Shown piece by piece: positions 1-12,112 of a stretch of DNA of 64,000 bases. Numbering within the stretch: the first letter of the stretch is position 1; the number at the start of each line of letters is the position of its first letter. The notes under the pieces were generated by a model. It saw only the letters and a list, made by a program, of their open reading frames with translations, did not search any database and had not been told where the DNA came from. This stretch comes from Eurosta solidaginis (lineage: Eukaryota; Arthropoda; Insecta; Diptera; Tephritidae): positions 261,036,897-261,100,896 of the forward strand of contig NC_090319.1 in NCBI RefSeq assembly GCF_040869045.1, read 5' to 3'. The translations under genes and the position numbers were made by a program.

Positions 1-639
1 ATAAATCAGTGAGAATTTTCCTTTATCACACTTTTAAGACAACTGATTCAAGTTAGAAGAACCAGGAGCGTTGCAGCCTTGCCCTACCTGTGTTTAATTT
101 CTGATCCGGAGCGTTTTATTTCATTCGCATGACCTAACGTTCTAAGCCATTGAAGTTTATTAGTGGAACTACGCTCATGTTTGCGTAAAGTTCATTCCTA
201 TACCTGCTTAGATATGCACCTATCACGGACAGGTCCATAAATCTTAAGTATAGTTTTTATCTCGAATATGCCAGGGTCCAGGTGCAAAAGCTATTACCAA
301 TGAATGTCTAAGCTGTTATTATTTTTCAGTGAATTTGGTTCCGGGATACACGAAATCCTCGCAGTATCGAATGACTGTCATTTTTATGCCACATTGGGAA
401 ACTCTGGAATTGTAGAGCTCCCTTTTCTGAGAAATTACTCACTTAGGCGTATCCTTGAAAGCGTTCCGCTTTACCTAGTGTATTTAAGCGATTTAAGTAA
501 CCTCGCGGGCCTTATGGATATTATAACTTTAATGGGCTTGGCAATCATCTTTTTGTTTAGTCAAAGATATGTGCCTCATGTATCCGCTAAAAGTATTCAG
601 TGTCACTTCTGAAGTTAATGTTAATTATGATACGGACTG
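1..639. other. No gene recognised
   Basis: Mixed-composition DNA with no recognisable domain, RNA gene or repeat. A 102-codon open frame at 304-612 on the plus strand has no motif I know and is probably chance. Confidence 0.4.
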
Positions 640-1075
640 GGTATAGGACGTAAAATGTCCCCTAACCTTCTTCGATATTGAGGAAATCGTTCGCTCTCAA
701 AGAAGTTGTAGCATACGTCGTCTATATTTTCGCTGTTAAAGACTTTCAGGTACTCAATCTATTCCATAGCTATAGGTTCAACAAAGGAATTTATTCCCTG
801 GCCCACTTTGCCATAATATGACTGCTGTACTGCTATTTTTCCCGTAGCTGTCTCGAAAGAGCATGTCTTCTTGCTTCTGCGATGATTTAAAATAATAATT
901 TTTATTACTCCTTTTTCCTCAACCAGAATATATAACGGTTTTGTTCCGACAGTGATGAAGACTACTTCCTGGTCCAAAGTGAGAGCGGTTCGGTACTTTC
1001 GGAGTATGGAATCGTAAGCTGGTGCGACTAGTTTCCATGTAAATTGCTTTGAATGACCTGTGTATATTTGCCTTT
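640..1075 (-). pseudogene. Unrecognised broken reading frame
   Basis: The minus strand stays open from about 1075 to about 640, roughly 145 codons, with a single TAG at 759-761. The predicted peptide has mixed, protein-like composition and includes the stretches FTWKLVAPAYDSILRKYR and VGQGINSFVEPIAME. I do not recognise a family. It lies just beyond the 3' end of a LINE fragment (1112-1345, same strand), so it could be older element coding sequence or a host pseudogene. The only support is the long open frame in AT-rich DNA, so confidence is low. Confidence 0.22.
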
Positions 1076-1111
1076 CATTCTAGAATGTGAGCTTCCTTTC
1101 TAGACCTTAGA

Positions 1112-1345
1112 CAGGTTAGGTTGGCTGTTGGCCAACCAGATAGGGAGAGCTCGATTGGACAAAAAGAAGGTCCGTTGTTATACCACATAAGATAACGATG
1201 ACGAAAACTGCAGTTGTTTAGAGAACCATTGCGTGGCAACGATGTATTTCCGAATAAGACCGATCTCGACCCAAGATAAGTCCTTCGAAAATCTAAGTGC
1301 GGGCATACAAGTATGAAGTGTCTCGATGACACTTACCTCCAAATA
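1112..1345 (-). mobile_element. 3' fragment of a LOA-type LINE
   Basis: On the minus strand this reads the extreme C-terminus and 3' UTR of the same LINE type as 2307-3190 and 25877-31547. The frame contains a VEIG...I.KYIVATQWFS segment, the counterpart of the VKDLVDFIRSSKWF end of the large copy. A 3' UTR follows with the same 'tggtataacaacgg' phrase and an 'aacctaacct' tail. It is heavily 5'-truncated, as LINE copies often are. Family placement is by comparison inside this window. Confidence 0.6.
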
Positions 1346-1486
1346 TTTTTTTGACCTAAGTGTTTCTCTCAGTTTGATGGGCTGCAAACTTAAGATGATT
1401 GAAAATTGGGATCGGCTCATTTGAGCATAAGAATTTCTGTGTTTTGCTGTTGCCATCTTAGTTGGGACCAGCAATCCCAAATAAAA

Positions 1487-1791
1487 TGACTTTATGACCA
1501 TCTAAAAGTTATTTCGTAATTTACGAAATTTCCCTTTGACCTTATGAACATTTCAGGAACTCAATCTTTATTTATTTTATAATACGTGGAGGTGCGAAAC
1601 ATAATAATTGACCTTATGACCACTTTAGAAAAAAAGTTTGGCTTTATGATAATTTCTGAGAAGCAGGATGATCACAAAGTCATATTGTAGATGTTGTAAG
1701 GATATGAAATTTTACGTGTGGGCCAATTTTTTATGACCTCCTGCTTATTTGAAGTGGTGTTAAGGTCAATTGCCATTGTGATCGTTGACCT
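1487..1791. promoter_or_regulatory. Cluster of TGACCT-like half-sites
   Basis: TGACCT or AGGTCA hexamers (with close variants TGACCA and TGACTT) occur at 1487, 1495, 1537, 1609, 1617, 1734, 1763 (opposite orientation) and 1786. Several sit in a repeated TTGACCTTATGAC phrase. TGACCT is the complement of the AGGTCA nuclear-receptor half-site. The clustering is seen directly; a regulatory role is speculation, and a decayed simple repeat would look the same. Confidence 0.2.
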
Positions 1792-2024
1792 TATGCCTAC
1801 CCACCAATATTCATAAAATTTATATTATTGACATTTCCACCATTGAAAATTTGACACTCTGAATTTCATATAGACGCAACTTCAATAATACTTGTGGCGG
1901 TCAATTGATCTTATATCATCCCTACGGCAAAAAGCTCGATAGGATGGTTTTGGGATGGAACTCAACTCGCAAATATATTAGCAATACGGTTGTCTTAGCA
2001 ATTTATTATTTTCTTTAATTTATA

Positions 2025-2303
2025 AAATAAACATAAATGTAAGGCGCGATATACTACTTTTTAGTTTTTCCTACAAAATGGCGGACTCCGAACGGCATCT
2101 GCAAGGCAGATGAGTTTTCACTGACAACTTTTCGTGGCAGAAATACACTCGGAGAGCTTGCCAAACACTGCCGAAGGACGACCCCGCTTACAAAAAGTTT
2201 CCTCTAATTGAAAAACCTTATTTCTAAAATTTTGATGTTGCTTTGCCCGGGGCGTGAACCCAGGAACTTCTGTGTGGTAGGCGGAGCACGCTACCACCAC
2301 ACT
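2025..2303 (-). mobile_element. tRNA-derived SINE, degenerate copy
   Basis: Read on the minus strand, the head carries an A-box-like TGGTGGTAGCGTG and a B-box-like GGGTTCACGCCCCGG, the internal RNA polymerase III promoter arrangement of a tRNA. The body is shared with 49894-50258: the 'ccgaacggcatctgcaag' and 'tttcactga' segments, then the 'taaggcgcgata' end and an AT-rich tail. Part of the body (the segment after 'gcgcgata') is deleted relative to that copy. It abuts a LOA-type LINE end at 2307. Confidence 0.75.
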
Positions 2304-2306
2304 TTA

Positions 2307-3190
2307 GGTTATGTTAGGTAAGGTGGTAGCTGCCCTGATAAGGATAGCTCACTTGAACAACACGAAGGTCCGTTGTGATACCACATACACCAAATATAAC
2401 GGTGACTTAGATCTAGCTACTTAGAGAATCGTTGGGTAGCAACGATAAAGCTCAGAATGATACCGATCTCAACTTTGGATACATCGTCGGGAGATCCAAG
2501 TGAGTCGCGACCGAAGTACTTTCGCCTAGTTCTGGCAAAAGCTGGGCGATCAAGCATAAAGTGATTTGGTGATTCCACCTCATCATCCTCCATACAGCTG
2601 CAGCAGGATGGAGTTTCCAGTATATTGAGACGTACTGCATGGGACAGTGCTCAGTTAGTACCACAATAACCATTGATAGGTGAGCCTTAGTTAACCCAAT
2701 TATTTCAGCAGACCTCCTGCCATCCACTTTCGGCCAGAAAGATCTTGGTACCCTGCAAGACGTGGTGTCCGCCCAACGTTTGCTGAGCTGACTCGAGGCC
2801 CAGCTATGGAGGAGCAATCCACAGGTGGCCATCGGGATTCCGAAATCCCTACAGCCATCTTCATCCAGTTCAGTTGTACCGATGCGGGCTAAGAGATTCG
2901 CTTGACAGTTACCCGGGATATCACTAACCCATATAATCTTAATTGTAAAATAATTCGATGCAATCGCAAGCGAGGTCAGGCACTCCCAGACCACCCTCGA
3001 TCGCACTGTAGTTGAGCTCAAGGCCTTGATAGCCGCTTGGCTATAAGAGTAGATGTTAGGTTCCCTAACCGTAATAGCACTGCATAGCATTCCATCCACC
3101 GCATCCTTAATCGCAGCAACTTCCGCTTGGAATACACTGCAGTGATCAGCCAACTTAAACGTGCGGCTTACACTTAGCTCTTGACAATCA
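2307..3190 (-). pseudogene. LOA-type LINE 3' fragment: RNase H and C-terminal region
   Basis: The minus-strand frame 3153-2452 opens with DHCSVFQAEVAAIKDAV, matching DHCSVF/AEVAAIMEAA of the large LINE at 30730-30775, so this is the RNase H domain that follows RT in LOA-type elements. Key residues have decayed: the SDSQAA aspartate is now Y (YSYSQAA) and the PGHRDIEGN motif reads SDIPGNCQAN. A frameshift near 2640 moves the zinc-knuckle segment (CCSC..EDD) into another frame. The 3' UTR ends in a 'taacataaccta' tail at 2307. EN and RT are absent through 5' truncation. It is a dead fragment. Confidence 0.75.
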
Positions 3191-3581
3191 CACTTGGTGG
3201 CCGTTAAATTTTATTTAGTTTAGTTTGACTGAAAATAGCCAACTATCATCTAACTTGAGCTTATGTGATCAATTCTAAGTAATAACAGCGTCAAACACTT
3301 TTAAGACCCTGCGAAATGTATAAGTGATTTCCACAAACTCCTTTTTATGGGTGACTGCGTTCGTATGCCAAAGTGAATGCATGCAGGTGCCCTGAACTCA
3401 ACTTAACTAATGTTAAGTTATCGCTTACAGACACAGCGAGCATCGCGCTTGACATGTAATTGCATTTTATCTCTCTTTACATTTTACTTGTTTAACCTTT
3501 GAAGCCTTTCGGTTTTTTGTGAACCAGTGCCATCAATAAATACAAACGCACATATTTATATACATACATACATACGAATCA
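3191..3581. other. Spacer between two LINEs
   Basis: AT-rich DNA with a short run of 'catacata' repeats next to the CR1 tail. No gene seen. Confidence 0.4.
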
Positions 3582-3784
3582 TATTATTATTATTATTATC
3601 TACCGGACATAGTCCTCACAGATATGTAACAACTTAAACAAAAATTATCGAGATAGAAAAATATATGGTAACAATTTATAAATACAACGACATTATAACA
3701 AAAAATGTTTGTAAAAAATTCGCTACGGCTTAAATAAAACTACATGTAAAAACATTTATATAGTAATACGAATACTGAAACATA

Positions 3785-6670
3785 TTAATTGAAAAGAAAG
3801 TAATCAATAACATCAGCTTTAAAATGTTCTTTACATGAGCTAAAATCGGCATGATTGCAAACAGAGTTACATAAGGAGATCATTCTGTGAATAGGTTCAT
3901 TATTTCCAAAATTCGTTCTACGCGTTTGGACGTAGAAAATGTATTTGTCCCTTAGACACCTTTCAGGTGCATAGAAGGGGAGAAGAAAAAGTAGTTCCGG
4001 AGAATCGATTTTGTTGTCGTAAATGTCTTTGATAAAGAAAATACCACAAATTTTCCTTCGAGTATTAAGGCACTGAATATTTAAAATTCTACATCTTAGT
4101 GCATAAGATGGCATCGATTCAAAAGTGAACATTCGTCGAAGCGCGAATTTAGTGAATCTCCTTTGAACTCTTTCTAACCGGCTGGAATATGTTACAAAGT
4201 CTGAGTCCCAAATGATGCAGGCATATTCCAAAGTGGATCTTACAAGGCTAATGTAAAGACTTTTCAGCGTTAGCGGATCAAAAAAGTCTTTGGAATTACG
4301 TTTGAGAAAGCCGAGTTTTGAATTGGCAGCACTGATTATGTACTCCCTATGAAAGTCGAATCTAAGCTTCGAGTCTAAGTATACTCCTAAATCCTTAACA
4401 GTAGTTGTACGATTGAATGAGTCGCTATCGTTAAAGTAATAGCTGTTCATTATGCATTTGTTTCTCCGAGTGAATGTGATAATGTTACACTTGGAGAAGT
4501 TCAAGAAAAGACCGTTACTATTACACCATTTTATCAATTCCAAGATGTCTTGCTGTAGCTCTATGCAGTCGCTAATGTGTTTAACTCTGTAATAAAGTTT
4601 TAGATCATCAGCGTACATCAGGCAACTACAAAATTTAAAACATTGGCAGATATCATTTATAAATAAAGAAAAAAGTAAAGGGCCCAGATGACTACCTTGT
4701 GGTACTCCTGATGTAACGATTATAGGCTTGGAGAGATTGCTGCCGATCTTTACTATTAATTTCCTGTTTTGGAGATACAAGCCAACTTAGGGCGTTGGAG
4801 TGGATTCCGAGTTTCTCGAGTTTATTAAGTAAAATATTATGATTGAGACTATCGAAAGCTTTTACGAAATCAGTGTACAGAGTGTCCACTTGTTCGCCGT
4901 CCTCAATCGCATTAACCACAAAATTAACAAATATTGTGAGATTTGTGCTGATGGATCTCCCTGGATAAAAACCATGCTGTTGAGGAACAATATAGTTTTT
5001 AAAAACTGCAAATAGCTGGTCATTTACAATTTTGTCCAGCAGCTTTGGGATGATGGATAGCTTGGCAATGGATCGATAGTTGTCTACCTTGTTTCGAGGG
5101 CCAGACTTATAAATTGGCGATAAGAATGCCACTTTCCATTCGTCAAGGAAATTACCACATTCAAGGGACTTGTTAAAGCTTTTAGTAAGAGGCGGATAGA
5201 GTGAAACCGCACATTTCTTTAAGAACAAGGGTGGCAGAAGATCGTATCCAGCCCCCTTAGATACATCAAGGTTCATAAGGGACTCCAGGACTTCTTCCTC
5301 TGTAACCGTGAACTGACCAATATTTACAGACTCCGCTATGGCAGTTGTATCACATGACGTACTAACTGTCCGGAACCTGTTAAATACCGACCCGAAGAAG
5401 TCGGCAAAGAGCTCACATGCTTCCTGAGTTGAGGAAGCAACTTTGCCTCCAAACTCCATTGATTTCGGCATACCGTTATATTTTCGTTTTGAGTTAACAA
5501 AAACCCAAAAAGACTTCGGGTTGGCTTTTATGTTAGTCTCAAGCGAATTAATATATTTATCATGAAGGAACTTGGATAGGCATTCAAATTTCTTCCTGCA
5601 CTCAGCAAATTTTGCTTCGTCATCAGCAGAGCCAGTTTTCTTAAATTTTTTATGCGCTTTGTTTCGTTGGTTTTTTAACCTCAAAAGTTCTTTTGTGTAC
5701 CATGGGAGATTGAAAGATCTCTTTTTTCTGTGGGCTGGGACGTATAAGTTAAGGCTTTCTTCTACTACGCTCTTGAACTTTATATACATATTTGATAAGT
5801 CTAATTGCTCAAAGATTAAATTCCAATCAATGGAGTCGAAAAACGCATTCAGAGCCGTAAAATTCGCCTTATAAAAATTGAAGTAGTACTCGGGTTCAAT
5901 GGAGTTATTATCGTATTTATAGAAAGAGAACTGGATAGAGATTGCTTTGTGATGAACCGATTCACAGGTGAGTGGCATATCACACTTATAAATATCACAG
6001 GATATATCATTGTTTATAAAAGTTAGATCTAACACTCTGTTTAAATCATTTCCAATGTCGTTAATTTGAGATAGGTTAAAGGAGTACAATGTATCACAAA
6101 GTAAGTCCTCGACATCCTTTTTAGATGTAAAGGGGGTTAAAAAGCCGTCATCAGGATCTCTCACCCATTGAATAGAACCCAGATTAAAGTCACCCAAAAT
6201 ACAGGGCGTTTGGTGAGGTAATAGAGAATCAATAATAAAGCTGATATTATCAATATGTACATTCCATAATTGTTATTTGGTGGGATGTAACTAGCAATAA
6301 AGAAAATTTCATTTATACTATCAAGGAACGTTTCTCCTATATTTACAGAAATACAAATTTGCTCAATGTTGGCATCATTAACGTGTAGTTGCACTTCACG
6401 ACTTGCCAGAGAAGATGCTACAGCCACCAAAATACCGCCCCCTCTTGTTACCCCCGGTTGCAGTACTCTGTCCCTTCGATAGACATTATAAAAACGATCA
6501 AAAAGCTCTGATGATAAAAAATCTGTAGTCAGCCAAGTTTCCACGAGTATGATGACATCAAAGTCGTGGGTTGCTGCCGATTGAAATAGCTCATTTGTTT
6601 TTGTACGCAGACCACCGGCATTGTGATAATATATTAGGAGCTTTGGATTTGTGATAGGCGCATCACTCAC
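3785..6670 (-). pseudogene. CR1-type LINE ORF2: endonuclease and reverse transcriptase
   Basis: ORF2 makes the target-primed reverse transcription enzyme. Three minus-strand frames (6670-6161, 6197-4692, 4780-3785) join into one protein. The N-terminus is an APE-type endonuclease (IYYHNAGGLRTKTNELF, VETWL, GDFN); the C-terminal catalytic His region reads SVHHKAI. RT motifs follow: A FVKAFDSLNH, B GVPQGSHLGPLLF, C MYADDLKLY, then a thumb with LEYACIIWD and LERVQRRF. There is no RNase H. Frameshifts lie near 6252-6254 and near 4779. The catalytic YADD is intact, so the copy decayed recently. CR1 rather than Jockey placement is by motif style. Confidence 0.82.
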
Positions 6671-7827
6671 TGTCCTCCCTCTGTCGAGACAAACTTTTGA
6701 AAAAACTCAAACGGCCGGATTTTGACATTTGACGGCCACAGCCCCGAGTCCATAATTTTTGCTCTATCTGAGGACGGAACTCCAATTTTGAAGTTTACTT
6801 TACTTACTGTCTCTACCGCTACATCTTTTTTTATTAATTTATAGCATGATATAGAGTTTTCTTTGATGCAAGTATGTTTTGCTATATACGTAGCGATGTC
6901 AGTAGTTTCTACGGACGGTTTGAACGATCCTACATGAAACCATTCCAGACGAGCAGCGACATCAAGCTCACAACTTGTTCTAGTACCAACAACAACTTTA
7001 CGTGCATTATTGGTGTTAGCGGCAGCAGAATTATTTTCAAAAGCATTGGTATTGGTATTAGCAGTAGCAGATTTATCACGAGCACGCTCACTGGTGGTAG
7101 CGGACGGTGACGAAGCGACAGACGCAAATGAAGGAGGGATAGGTGCAGCGGGAGCTGTTGTTGTTGTTGTTAAAGATGATGTGTTATTAGCTGTCTGTAC
7201 CACCGACCCAGGCCGAGAACTGTTGAGGGGAAGAACAGCAGACTGCGAACGTCGAGGAATAGGTGAAGGCGAGAAAGCAACTAAATCTAATGCACCATTG
7301 CAATTGTTATTATTGTTGCCGTTGTCCAAAATGAATGCATATGAATTAACAGCTGTTTTGAGCGCACTTATTTCGGCAGCGAGTACATCAATATTATTAT
7401 TGTTTTCAGTATTGGCTCTGTTAGATTTTGCTTTTGCCTTTTCTTTAGCGTTGTCTTTGTTTCGACTCTTCACTTTTTCACTACTCGCTGATGATTTGTT
7501 ACTTGCAATTATATTCTTCAAATCGTCCACCTGCATGCACAAATCCTTGAATTTGCCCTCAAATGCGGTCATGATGGCTTCCAGCCCAAGTCTTTGCGAG
7601 GCAAGCACGGATTCGAATGCCTTAGATATTCTATCAGGCACATTCACACATTCAGGACACCAATATCGAATGTGGTAGTTAGCCTTAATCATCTTCACGT
7701 CGTATTCGGTGATTTGGCCCTCACAACAGGCGCGGTGAAAACGTTTCTTACAGAAGCCACTGCACGGTACAACAGTAGTGTCATTCCGGCCAAAACTCTT
7801 ATCTCATTTACCACAAGAGTCATCCAT
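6667..7827 (-). pseudogene. CR1-type LINE ORF1, PHD-like finger protein
   Basis: This is the ORF1 (nucleic-acid-binding) protein of the CR1-type element. The frame starts at ATG 7827-7825 and carries a TGA at codon 8 (7806-7804), after which it is open to the stop at 6667. Residues 5-60 hold a Cys/His series (C...C..FC, FHRACC, WCPEC) spaced like a PHD finger, known from ORF1 of CR1-group elements. A coiled-coil-like stretch, an Asn/Ser/Ala/Thr-rich low-complexity middle, and a conserved C-terminal block (VVGTRTSCELDVAARLEWF) follow. The stop shares a GTGA overlap with the ORF2 open frame, suggesting coupled translation. Apart from codon 8 the frame is intact. Confidence 0.72.
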
Positions 7828-7830
7828 TTT

Positions 7831-9899
7831 AAACAAATTGATCTTGAACTAGTTGTTGTTGCAGTGCAATTCAATTTTTAAAAGCACTAGTTATAGTTGT
7901 TGCAACGCAATTTAATTTTAGATTCACGATTATCTATTTTACAAGAAAAACGCCAGAGAGCAAAATACGTTCATTAACTTCCGATCAATAGGAAAGATAT
8001 AACCATATATTTAGCACTTCTCACAATTGTTTGACCCTTTAAATTAATTAATTAAATTTCCAAGTAGACGAGCGAATACACTTTCAACTTGCTTAGCCAG
8101 AGTTGCCAGATGCTATATTGCCTGCATGCAGCTTCTGTTACTGTCAGCGTATCTTCATTTTCATTCATTTCATTTGCAATTGAAATTGCAGGTTTACTTA
8201 CCTTTTGTAACGTACTATCCAATCACATTGTTTGTGTTGATTTTTGTTGTTGTTATTTTGATTCACATCTCTAGCTTTATCGTACTTTCACGCTATTATG
8301 GTTCGTCTGCGGAATTGACTTTGTGCTTTGTTTATTTAATGGAGAAAAGCTTATCAGTTTCACTCCTTTCTTATACTTTCTAGTTTTAATTCGTTTTGCT
8401 TTTTTCTTTTTTCGCATTGTTTGGTTACATTTTCCACTTCATCGTGCAATTACTTGTTTATCTGTTAGTTATTGTTAATTTAAGAATACTATGTTGTGAG
8501 AAGTAAGCATATTTAGTCTTGCAGAAATATTAATTACAGTGTTTGATTTATGATGTTTGCTCTGGTGAAGAAGAAGAAGCCAAACTGTTCGTCTTTTAAA
8601 ATAAAAGTCCTTTAGAAAAAATTATTTACAGAATTTTATACTTTTAGCTCGAAAGTAGTTATTAAACATCATCTCACCTATCTTTTTTCCTACAATTTAC
8701 CCTTTTTATCACCCTATCATATCACCCTTTAAGTTCACCATCTATCACCTCCCTATCTTTCTGCCATTACCTACAGCAGTGAGAGAAATAAAAGTGACAA
8801 TTTTTCATCACATTTCCTCAACTAAATCCTCTTTTTAATTTTCGGTATGCGTTTCAAGAAAAACCTACTATGCATTTTTTAGCTGAAACTATGCAAACCA
8901 ATTTTAAAAACGTTTTCGAAAATTCGAGAAAATTTAACGTAAGTTTGAAGTTTTATTTGGAGTTGTCTGAAATTTTTTAAGTATGCAGTTATGTAGCCCA
9001 ATGAATTTTAGTCTGCAAAAGTTCAAGTTATAATTCTCTCAGACTTCGCATTGATTTTTGAGATTTTTCGAAAATTTTTTAGAGATTGACCTGCACAGTT
9101 TAAGTAGAAAAATTCATAGTTAATATTAAAAAAAAAAAAAAGAAATCAAGTAATTGACGAAAGTTAAAAAAAAGTTGCTACTGGTGTGCCCCTTTTTTCT
9201 ACCGTGTACATCCTCTTCTCTAGTTTTACCTACTCGTTTCTTTACATAAGTAATTTGCGTTCCGCATCTATCTCTTAGAATATTCCTCAAACTTTGTCAT
9301 TTATTCACTTACCCCGTTTGTCATTTTTTTTTATCTCTTTCTCTTTCGTTCTTCAAGCTGTATACCTCTTACTTTCGCTCTCAGTTTTTTCTCTCACACT
9401 CTCCTTTTATGTTTCCTTCACACTTTATCCGACCCAATTCTACCTTGCCTATCTTACCTCTCTATCTGTTTTTTGATAATTTCTTTTTTCTCCATCATTA
9501 ATGGGTCTGACTCGCCCTTGGAGTACATTGCGGCAAAATTTCATTCGACCTTACGAAGCGGTTTAGACGGTAAGTTTAATTAAAATGCAGCGAACTTATA
9601 AGTTACAACGAACACCCTTTAAGCCATTTTCCTTACGACAATACGCGTTGACCCTCAGATCTTTTTTAGTTATGCTTGCATATGTAAATTACCACGACTA
9701 CGATTGTGACTATTGTAAACCATAATATACACTTGAGCATTATCAATTTTAAATAACTATGTTTGTAATTTATGTGAAATACGTTTTTATATACTTTTCT
9801 CTAATATTCATTTTTGATGTATAAAAATATTCATTGAAAATATTTGGTAATAAGTAAAACAACTTTCAATTAATAAAATAAAATATTAAATAAACAAAG
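7831..9899. other. AT-rich DNA without a recognisable gene
   Basis: Contains T-rich tracts, short A runs (9129-9141) and several short open frames without motifs. The first part, next to 7830, may include the undetermined 5' UTR of the CR1-type element. No RNA gene was seen. Confidence 0.4.
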
Positions 9900-10830
9900 A
9901 AGAAAGCTTTATACTATATACAGTGACTAAGTCTTATATCTAGGACTATGACTACCTATATCATTACGACTACGCGTATGGCTATGATACTTTACGCTTT
10001 TACGGCGAAATACCATTGCGCCGAAACGCTACACCAATACTATGTTTTTTTTTTACAACGAATACGCTTTTACGTTAGTACGCGTTTTTGATAGTCCGCT
10101 ATGACTTGAGAATGTCTATGACTTGACACGTTGACTGCAATTGTAAATATGGCTAACTCCCATGTCTAAGACTGTGACTACGAATATAACAATGATATTT
10201 CACGCTTTTACGCCAGAAGGCTACATGAACACTACGAAATCTTTAAACAGTAATACTTTGTTACGCTATTACGCTTTTTTTAGTACATTTTTATGAAAGT
10301 CCGTCACTAAGTTGTTACGATTTTCCCCTAGTCCATTTGTGTCCTACAAATACGTTTGTATTTCCTCCAAAATTGGCTTACGTTATTACGCGTACATTAG
10401 TATATTTATTGCTAAAACTGCAATTGTCACTATGTCTTAGTTTCATGTACACTAATATTACTGCGACTCTAATTACGACAACGAATATAATTATGATATT
10501 TTGCGCTTTTACGCTTATACGCTACTACCACCAATAAAAAATTTTTTTTTTGTAAAATTTGATTACGCTTATACGCTTTTACGTCAGTATTCTCTTACGC
10601 TAGTCCATTGTTATATTAGCACAATTTTCCCGCATTTAACCTGGTAACGTAAAACGCTTTTCTCGGTTTGAAGCTAATGCGCTGCCGCAATTTAATGCTT
10701 TTATTATGGTAGCAAGTTTTAGCTAAAACGGTTGTACGCCTACACCTTGAAACAATTTGAGGCTAATACGCTTATACGTTTATATTAACACACTTACGTT
10801 AATACGATTGTGGACTTATGTATATTGTCG
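9900..10830. repeat. Diverged array rich in TTACG/ACGCTTTTACG motifs
   Basis: The phrase 'acgcttttacg' and close variants recur through the block. A longer anchor ('atgatat-tt-cgcttttacg', preceded by 'gacta/acgaatataa') appears at about 9985, 10193 and 10494, so larger units of about 210-300 bp seem to have been tandemly repeated and then diverged. No protein or RNA function is visible. Confidence 0.5.
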
Positions 10831-12112
10831 TTCTATCGTTTATGCATATTTTTCAATCATAACTTGCTCCCCCGTATCTACGCTAGGGGCTTTAATTTGA
10901 ACGATATCTGAGATATAAAACTTAATGTGGTTGACCAAAACTTGAATGGCCTCACTCAATACACAAAGCGAAGGAAAGGAGCGAGGCAGAATAAAACTTT
11001 TCTCAATACTAGTTTTTATGAAGGCACTAATTATAATGTGGTCAAATTCAAGCGCACATGACCTCCATTGGTGCGTACCCAAACACATACATAGATCAGC
11101 ACTAAAACCCATGCAAAATGCGATGTTGTCCATGAAAGTGCCACACTGTTTGCTTTGTAAGCAGATGCTTTAAGCTGGTATACTTCGTTATTTTAACGCT
11201 AGTAGCGGATTTTCGGAAGTAAACATTAATTAACTGAGCCGTAATCCTCGTCTGAGAAGAGCATCAGCATATTTTTGTTACCCGTGGCAACATTCATTTC
11301 ATGCTGATCAAAATTGGCAAAAAACATGCAGGTTATTAGTTGCCATGTAAATTTCGGTAAAATACAATTAAGTTACCATTTCTGCGTAATTAGCAATTCA
11401 AATATGCAATAATATATATGGGGGTCGGTAGAAGAATTGAATGTGGTGGTGTAACATAGAAAATAGATGGTTTATTCACACAAGCCAGGTATTTATAAAT
11501 ATAAATATTTATTAAGTCCAATGGGCCGATTGTGCAGACCTAACATAGTTCAACTTTTAGGCAAATATTGATCATCCAATGATTGCAATGAGCTTTTCAA
11601 TCGTTTATCAAATAATATAAAACTTAAAAATCAAAGTTTGAGGCGAGTTTGAAATGCAAATTTTTAATCTCAATGATAATAAATGCCGGAAATCAAATTA
11701 AGAAAAAACAAATCTCGGGAGAGATGGAATTTCGCGATAAAATTTTGAGAGTCTTCTCATTGAGCTACAAATTTAATACCTCATGCGGAGTTGAAAACTC
11801 GAGGAAATGCGTTAAATGAAAGGAAAAGTTTTAATAGGTGGCGCTTGAAGGCGAGAAGTTTAGAAAATTACTACCAAACTGAGGTATTTTTCTAACAAGT
11901 TTTAAGAAGCTGAGGTTCTGCAGGTCTGCGGCAAAGCATTAGAGTTCTTATAACCGTTTTAGTACTTAAGGCGGAAATATTACAACAAGGGCGCCAGGTC
12001 ACACACTACAGTTTTTGAGGTATACTTTTTCTCAACATACCCAATATTGTGAACTAAATACTTTGAGAAATTTCCATCGAAGAAGCTTGAATATGAGCAT
12101 GAGAATATATTC
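10831..12112. other. AT-rich DNA without a recognisable gene
   Basis: Overlapping open frames on both strands at 10840-11173 have no motif and lie in slightly GC-richer DNA. The rest is AT-rich with no repeat that I can follow. Confidence 0.35.

Larger units (their letters stand above)
3582..7830 (-). mobile_element. CR1-type non-LTR retrotransposon, nearly complete
   Basis: Two consecutive frames on the minus strand, ORF1 (7827-6667) and ORF2 (6670-3785), are followed by a ~200-bp 3' UTR that ends in a short (ATA)n microsatellite at 3582-3598 rather than a poly(A). That kind of 3' end and the protein architecture (zinc-finger ORF1; EN-RT ORF2 without RNase H) fit the CR1 group. Damage is light: one nonsense codon in ORF1 and two frameshifts in ORF2. 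The 5' end cannot be placed; the element may extend some way past 7830. I found no target-site duplication. Confidence 0.8.

Noticed and set aside
304..612. 102-codon plus-strand frame as a gene
   Set aside because: No recognisable domain and no supporting context; length is compatible with chance.
7010..7678. 222-codon plus-strand frame
   Set aside because: Antisense to the CR1-type ORF1, which has the zinc-finger motif and the correct position upstream of ORF2.
10840..11173. Overlapping sense and antisense ORFs
   Set aside because: Both strands are open over the same bases, neither with a motif; probably a locally GC-richer patch.
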